A stretch of DNA of 64,000 bases from Oxalobacter aliiformigenes (GTDB lineage: Bacteria > Pseudomonadota > Gammaproteobacteria > Burkholderiales > Burkholderiaceae_D): NCBI RefSeq assembly GCF_027116575.1, contig NZ_CP098252.1:186001-250000 (forward strand). Direction: 5' to 3'. Shown here piece after piece: positions 59,646 through 64,000 of the stretch. Each line of letters begins with the position of its first letter. The first letter of the stretch is position 1. The translations under genes and the position numbers were made by a program. Under the pieces are notes generated by a model that worked only from the letters and a program-made list of their open reading frames with translations, searched no databases and had not been told where the DNA came from.

Positions 59646-61472
59646 TCAGGTTTTCCGCGATTGCAACCAGTGCCGGCGGGCGTCTTTCATTGAAGCAGTT
59701 TCTTCCTTGGATAAGGTCAGAGTATACTTCGGAGCGTGTTCGCCGACCAGGACGGTATCGAATTTCATCAGTTCATCCCGGCGGAAAACGTGAATACTGA
59801 CGGTCTCGCCGGTTGAATAGCGTGCAAGCTGCTTTTCAAGGTTGGCGACCGGATTTTCCGCCGAGACTCTCAGGCCGTCGATAGCCAGCAGAACATCGCC
59901 TGCCGAAATACCTGCCCGATGAGCCGTTCCTCCCTCGTAAACATGGGTGACAAGGCAATCGCTTCCTGAACGCTTGACCCGTATGTCCAGTCCCGGTTTT
60001 GTGTTGTTGCTCATATCGTTCATGGAAACACCGAATGAGGCGAGCAGGTCTTTTAGTGGCGGTGTTTCGGTGCCATAAATATATTTCTGGAAAAATTCGC
60101 GAAGATTCAGTCCACTGATTTCCTGTATGAGTGTTTCCGCTTCAGAGTCAGTGATTCCGCGATTTTTACCCCGGTAAAAATCGCGGCCGTATCGCTGCCA
60201 TAGTGCACGCATGACATCATCGAGTGATTTGGAATGGTTCGTTTCCAACCGGATGGTCAAGTCAAGTGCCAGGGCAACAAGGGAACCTTTCGTGTAATAG
60301 CTGACCAGTGCATTCGGGGAGTTTTCATCCTGCCGATAATATTTGATCCATGCATCGAAACTGGCTTCGGCAACACTTTGTTTGAGATGTCCACGTCCAC
60401 GCATGACATTGTTGATAGTATTGGCAATTTGCTGCAAGTAAGTACTTGCATCTATGATGCCGCTCCGGGCAATGGTCAGGTCATCGTAATAACTGGTGAA
60501 TCCCTCAAAGAGCCACAAAAGCCGGGTGTATGTTTCCTGTTGCAGATCATAGGGAGCGAAAACCGCCGGTTTGATTCGTTTGACGTTCCATGTGTGAAAA
60601 TATTCATGACTGCAAAGTCCGAGAAATTGCAGATAGTCCTCATTGATTTTCTGTGGGGCGGTGGCATGGCTGTTTTTGGCCGGCAGGGATGATCTCGAAC
60701 AAAGCAGGGCTGTCGAGGATCTGTGTTCCAGACCGCCATAACCGTTTTTGACGACCATGATCAGAAATATGTATCGTGTGACAGGCGCTTTTCGGATTTC
60801 CGGTTCGAAAAGAGCTATTTCGGTTTCGCAAATTTTTCTGAGGTCATTTTCGATTCTTTCCAGATCGATATTCGGGACTCGTCCGGTAATGGCGATTTCA
60901 TGCGGTATGCCGAATGCTTCAAACCGGCCGAGAATGAAGTTTCCCATTTCAACAGGGGAATCGATCAGTTCATCATAATTTTCCGCTCTGTAAGTTCCGA
61001 AGCCATAACGTTTTGCTTCGTATTCAGGCAGTGCAGTGGCGACACGCCATGATTTTGCCGCCGGATCCGCCGGTTTTCTGATATCCACAATATGCGGGAC
61101 AGTTTCGTGACCGATAGCTTGAAGGAAAACGCTTGATCCGTTGAAGAAAGCATGGGTCTGGTCGAGATGGGCGGATCTGACTGAAAGGTCCCAGGCATAG
61201 ACGTCATAGGTTACGGTGAGTGCTCCCGGGCAAGGGGTTGCCTGCCAGGTGTGCTTGTCGAGTTTGGACAAACTGACCGGCAGATCTTTGCAAACAGCGT
61301 GAATCTGCACGATGTTCCGGGCAAATTCCCTGATCATGTAACTGCCCGGTATCCATGCAGGCAGTCTGAACAATTGTCCCTTCTCATCCGGATCGGTGAC
61401 GGTGACGGTTACACGGAACAGATGTGCGTTCAGATCCAGGGTTTCGATGGAATAATGAATAGCCTGTGTCAT
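59646..61472 (-). CDS. M61-family peptidase with PDZ domain
   Basis: 608 residues. The zinc site is HEYFHTWNVKRIKP (HExxH) with the third ligand in LLWLFEGFTSYYDD. The N-terminal beta-domain covers about 1-180, the thermolysin-like domain about 180-490. A C-terminal PDZ lies at about 500-590 (GGTAHRAGISAGDVLLAIDG). M61 glycyl aminopeptidases prefer N-terminal Gly/Ala. No signal peptide is visible, so it is probably cytoplasmic. ATG 61472 (MTQAIHYSI) chosen over an in-frame TTG at 61493. It lies 31 bases after the metH stop, on the same strand. Confidence 0.9.
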   Translation of the reverse strand: MTQAIHYSIETLDLNAHLFRVTVTVTDPDEKGQLFRLPAWIPGSYMIREFARNIVQIHAVCKDLPVSLSKLDKHTWQATPCPGALTVTYDVYAWDLSVRSAHLDQTHAFFNGSSVFLQAIGHETVPHIVDIRKPADPAAKSWRVATALPEYEAKRYGFGTYRAENYDELIDSPVEMGNFILGRFEAFGIPHEIAITGRVPNIDLERIENDLRKICETEIALFEPEIRKAPVTRYIFLIMVVKNGYGGLEHRSSTALLCSRSSLPAKNSHATAPQKINEDYLQFLGLCSHEYFHTWNVKRIKPAVFAPYDLQQETYTRLLWLFEGFTSYYDDLTIARSGIIDASTYLQQIANTINNVMRGRGHLKQSVAEASFDAWIKYYRQDENSPNALVSYYTKGSLVALALDLTIRLETNHSKSLDDVMRALWQRYGRDFYRGKNRGITDSEAETLIQEISGLNLREFFQKYIYGTETPPLKDLLASFGVSMNDMSNNTKPGLDIRVKRSGSDCLVTHVYEGGTAHRAGISAGDVLLAIDGLRVSAENPVANLEKQLARYSTGETVSIHVFRRDELMKFDTVLVGEHAPKYTLTLSKEETASMKDARRHWLQSRKT

Positions 61473-61503
61473 ATCGTCGATTTGCTGTTTCAAATAGGTT
61501 TGT

Positions 61504-64000
61504 TTAGAGAACAGGTGCCAGCCATTGCTCGATTTGTTCTTCGGAAACGCGACGTCTTTTCGCCATATCCGTTACCTGATCCTTTCCGATCTTGCCGAGT
61601 GTGAAGTAATGGGCTTCAGGATGGGCAAAATAGAATCCGGTAATGGAAGCAGTCGGTAACATGGCATAGGATTCCGTCAGACTCATACCGATTTCTTCGC
61701 ATTTCAGGATGCTGAACAGATCGCTTTTGACGGTATGTTCAGGACAGGACGGATAGCCGGGAGCCGGTCGTATGCCCCGGTATTGTTCTTTCATTAATTG
61801 TACGTTTGTCAAATGTTCATCCGGAGAATAACCCCATAAATCCCTTCGGACCAGTTGATGCAGGTATTCCGCCAGCGCTTCCACGAGTCGGTCTGCCAAA
61901 GCCTTGAGCATGATGGCATCGTAATCGTTTTGTACCGCCTCGAATTTTTCGAGTTGTTTTTCGATACCGACCCCGGCTGTCACGCCGAACAGTCCGATGT
62001 AGTCCCTGATGCCGGAAGATTTCGGGGCGATGAAATCGGCAAGACACTGATTGGGGCGGGCTATACCGTCGATAACCGGTCTTTCCATCTGTTGTCTGAG
62101 GCCATAATAGGTGAATGCAACTTTCGAACGGGTTTCATCGGTGTAAATCTCGATGTCGTCGTCATTGACACTGTTGGCTGGCATCAGCGCAATGGTGGCA
62201 TTGGCTGTCAGCCATTTTCCCCGGATCAGTTTATCCAGCATTTTTTTGCCGTCGTCAAAAACTCTTCTGGCTGTTTCACCTTGGACGGCATCGCCAAGTA
62301 TGTCCGGATAGGAACCTGCCAAATCCCAGACGCGGAAAAAGGGTGACCAGTCGATATAATCCGACAAGACGGCAAGATCGATATTTCTGAGAAACCGCTG
62401 GCCGAGATAAACCGGTTTTCTGGGAGCACCATCGCCTTCAAAGGAGAGTCTGGCCTTGTTGGTGCGAGCTTCTTTGAGGGACAACAGTTTCTTCGGTTTC
62501 TTTTGCGCATGCAGTTCGCGGATATGTTCATAGTCGTCTGCCAGCGTTTTGATGTATTTTTCGCGCATGCTGTCGGACAACAGGGCCTGGATGACGGTAA
62601 CGGTACGGGAAGCATCGGGAACCTGAACGACCGGTCCTTCGTAATTCGGGGCGATCTTGATGGCGGTATGCGTTTTGCTTGTTGTCGCTCCGCCGACAAA
62701 AAGCGGGATTTTGCGTGAACGGAAATACTCGTCACGCTGCATTTCACTGGCGACATGCATCATTTCTTCCAGCGAGGGGGTGATCAGGCCGGACAACCCG
62801 ATGGCATCGGCGTTGACTTCCTTGGCCTTGGCAAGAATCTCCTCGCAGGGAACCATGACACCCATATTGATCACGTCGAAGTTGTTGCACTGAAGAACGA
62901 CAGCCACGATGTTTTTTCCGATATCGTGGACATCGCCTTTCACGGTGGCGATCACGATTTTGCCTTTCGATTGGGTGCTCCCACTCTGCCGTTTCTGTTC
63001 CTCGATATAGGGAACCAGATAAGCGACAGCCTGTTTCATGACGCGTGCCGATTTGACGACCTGAGGCAGGAACATCTTGCCTTGCCCGAAAAGATCGCCA
63101 ACGGCATTCATGCCATCCATAAGCGGTCCTTCGATCACTTCGATGGGTTGACCACCTTTTTTGAGAATTTCCTGAAGTGCCTCGCCGGTATCTTCGGTAA
63201 TGAAATCGGTCAGTCCGTGGACGAAGGCATAAGTCAGACGTTTGGCGACAGATTCTGTGCGCCACTGGAGGTTGTCGTTTTCTTTTTTGGCTCCGGCCTG
63301 GAATTCGTTGGCGACTTCGATCAGGCGTTCCGTGGCATCCGGTCGCCGGTTGAGTACCACATCTTCGACCCGTTCACGCAAGGCTTCAGGAATTTCATCG
63401 TACACGCCGATCATGCCGGCATTGACGATACCCATTGTCATCCCGGCCGCAATGGCATGGTAAAGGAAAACGGTATGAATTGCTTCACGTGCGGGATTGT
63501 TTCCGCGCAGGCTGAAACTGACATTGGAAACGCCGCCGCTTATTTTCGCATGAGGCAGATTTGCCTTGATCCATCGTGTCGCCTCAATGAAATCGACTGC
63601 ATAATTGTTATGTTCGTCGATACCGGTGGCAACAGCGAATATATTGGGATCGAAAATAATATCTTCGGCAGGAAAACCGATGGTATTGACCAGCAAGTCG
63701 TATGCCCGTTTGCAAATCGAAATCTTGCGTTCGTAGGTATCGGCCTGACCGGCTTCGTCGAAAGCCATGACGATTACAGCCGCGCCGTATCGCCGGCAGA
63801 GTTTTGCCTGACGCAGAAATTCGGCTTCTCCGGCTTTCAGGGAAATCGAATTGACGATGGATTTTCCCTGAAGACATTTCAGACCGGTTTCGATCACTTC
63901 CCATTTTGAGGAGTCGAGCATAACCGGAACCCGTGCGATTTCCGGTTCGGATGCGATGAGATTCAGAAAACGGCGCATGGCACTGACGGAATCAAGCATG
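61504..64000 (-). CDS. metH: Cobalamin-dependent methionine synthase MetH (partial; 5' end outside window)
   Basis: 832 codons in view, continuing beyond the right edge. From the edge: the pterin-binding domain ([37 protein letters not shown]), the B12 cap, and the B12 domain with the ligand histidine in [13 protein letters not shown]. The SAM reactivation domain follows, with [12 protein letters not shown] near the end. It makes methionine from homocysteine and methyl-folate. Burkholderiales often split MetH so that the homocysteine domain is a separate gene; the window edge prevents checking. The nearby cobalamin adenosyltransferase (32375) is consistent with B12 use. Confidence 0.95.
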   Translation of the reverse strand, partial: MLDSVSAMRRFLNLIASEPEIARVPVMLDSSKWEVIETGLKCLQGKSIVNSISLKAGEAEFLRQAKLCRRYGAAVIVMAFDEAGQADTYERKISICKRAYDLLVNTIGFPAEDIIFDPNIFAVATGIDEHNNYAVDFIEATRWIKANLPHAKISGGVSNVSFSLRGNNPAREAIHTVFLYHAIAAGMTMGIVNAGMIGVYDEIPEALRERVEDVVLNRRPDATERLIEVANEFQAGAKKENDNLQWRTESVAKRLTYAFVHGLTDFITEDTGEALQEILKKGGQPIEVIEGPLMDGMNAVGDLFGQGKMFLPQVVKSARVMKQAVAYLVPYIEEQKRQSGSTQSKGKIVIATVKGDVHDIGKNIVAVVLQCNNFDVINMGVMVPCEEILAKAKEVNADAIGLSGLITPSLEEMMHVASEMQRDEYFRSRKIPLFVGGATTSKTHTAIKIAPNYEGPVVQVPDASRTVTVIQALLSDSMREKYIKTLADDYEHIRELHAQKKPKKLLSLKEARTNKARLSFEGDGAPRKPVYLGQRFLRNIDLAVLSDYIDWSPFFRVWDLAGSYPDILGDAVQGETARRVFDDGKKMLDKLIRGKWLTANATIALMPANSVNDDDIEIYTDETRSKVAFTYYGLRQQMERPVIDGIARPNQCLADFIAPKSSGIRDYIGLFGVTAGVGIEKQLEKFEAVQNDYDAIMLKALADRLVEALAEYLHQLVRRDLWGYSPDEHLTNVQLMKEQYRGIRPAPGYPSCPEHTVKSDLFSILKCEEIGMSLTESYAMLPTASITGFYFAHPEAHYFTLGKIGKDQVTDMAKRRRVSEEQIEQWLAPVL

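Noticed and set aside
62755..63909. 384-residue plus-strand open frame opposite metH
   Set aside because: It is fully antisense to clear MetH domains; no family motifs.

Overview
The window is chromosomal DNA of a beta-proteobacterium. The gene neighbourhoods are those of Burkholderiales (xseB-ispA-dxs-folE2; thrB next to a BPSS1780-type membrane protein; a permease/ATPase/MCE/lipoprotein transport set; trpG-trpD-trpC). Moderate GC and several reductions point to Oxalobacteraceae, and Oxalobacter is my best guess; no marker gene in the window proves it. There are about 63 protein genes. I found no rRNA, tRNA, CRISPR array, insertion sequence or prophage.

Layout. 1-7.1 kb: end of argS, a SPOR protein, dsbA, an odd methyltransferase-less type IIG-like gene, then on the minus strand lipB-lipA, a YbeD-type protein, a PBP5-family protein that has lost its catalytic motifs, and an alpha/beta hydrolase. 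7.1-10.6 kb: a minus-strand MCE lipid transport operon. 11-13.3 kb: coaX, a second SPOR protein and a metallo-beta-lactamase-fold hydrolase. 13.4-20.5 kb: the complete F1Fo ATP synthase operon atpIBEFHAGDC, with a near-consensus promoter and a terminator. 20.5-24.5 kb, minus strand: argB, a membrane protein, thrB, a DUF2782 protein and a LOG-family protein. 24.5-34 kb: polA, an EamA transporter, xseB-ispA-dxs-folE2, an ATP:cob(I)alamin adenosyltransferase and pyrC. 34.1-35.4 kb: a short malic enzyme.

35.4-35.9 kb is an AT-rich, gene-free segment with several DnaA boxes and a perfect parS palindrome. It lies just upstream of mnmG-rsmG-parA-parB. G-versus-C counts on lines I sampled by hand reverse sign here, so I call it the probable replication origin. 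dnaA-dnaN-gyrB lie 10-15 kb to the right on the minus strand, back to back with rpmH-rnpA-yidD-yidC. The right end holds a pyrimidine nucleotidase-like HAD protein, slmA, coaE-zapD-yacG, a candidate trp leader peptide followed by trpG-trpD-trpC, an M61 PDZ peptidase, and most of metH, which runs off the window.

The genes most worth a second look are: (1) the 528-residue protein at 1581-3167, which keeps the N-terminal region and target-recognition domain of type IIG restriction-modification enzymes but has no methyltransferase domain and a broken nuclease motif; (2) the PBP5 homologue at 5181-6335, with SxxK, SxN and KTG all replaced; (3) the apparently leaderless Trp-codon leader ORF before trpGDC; and (4) the oriC/parS segment, placed away from dnaA. 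How the parts fit together: ParA, ParB, parS, DnaA, SlmA, ZapD and GyrB/YacG form an origin-proximal set for replication, segregation and division. The ATP synthase has proton-type rather than sodium-type c-subunit residues, which would suit an organism living on a decarboxylation-driven proton gradient. MetH and the cobalamin adenosyltransferase imply B12 use.
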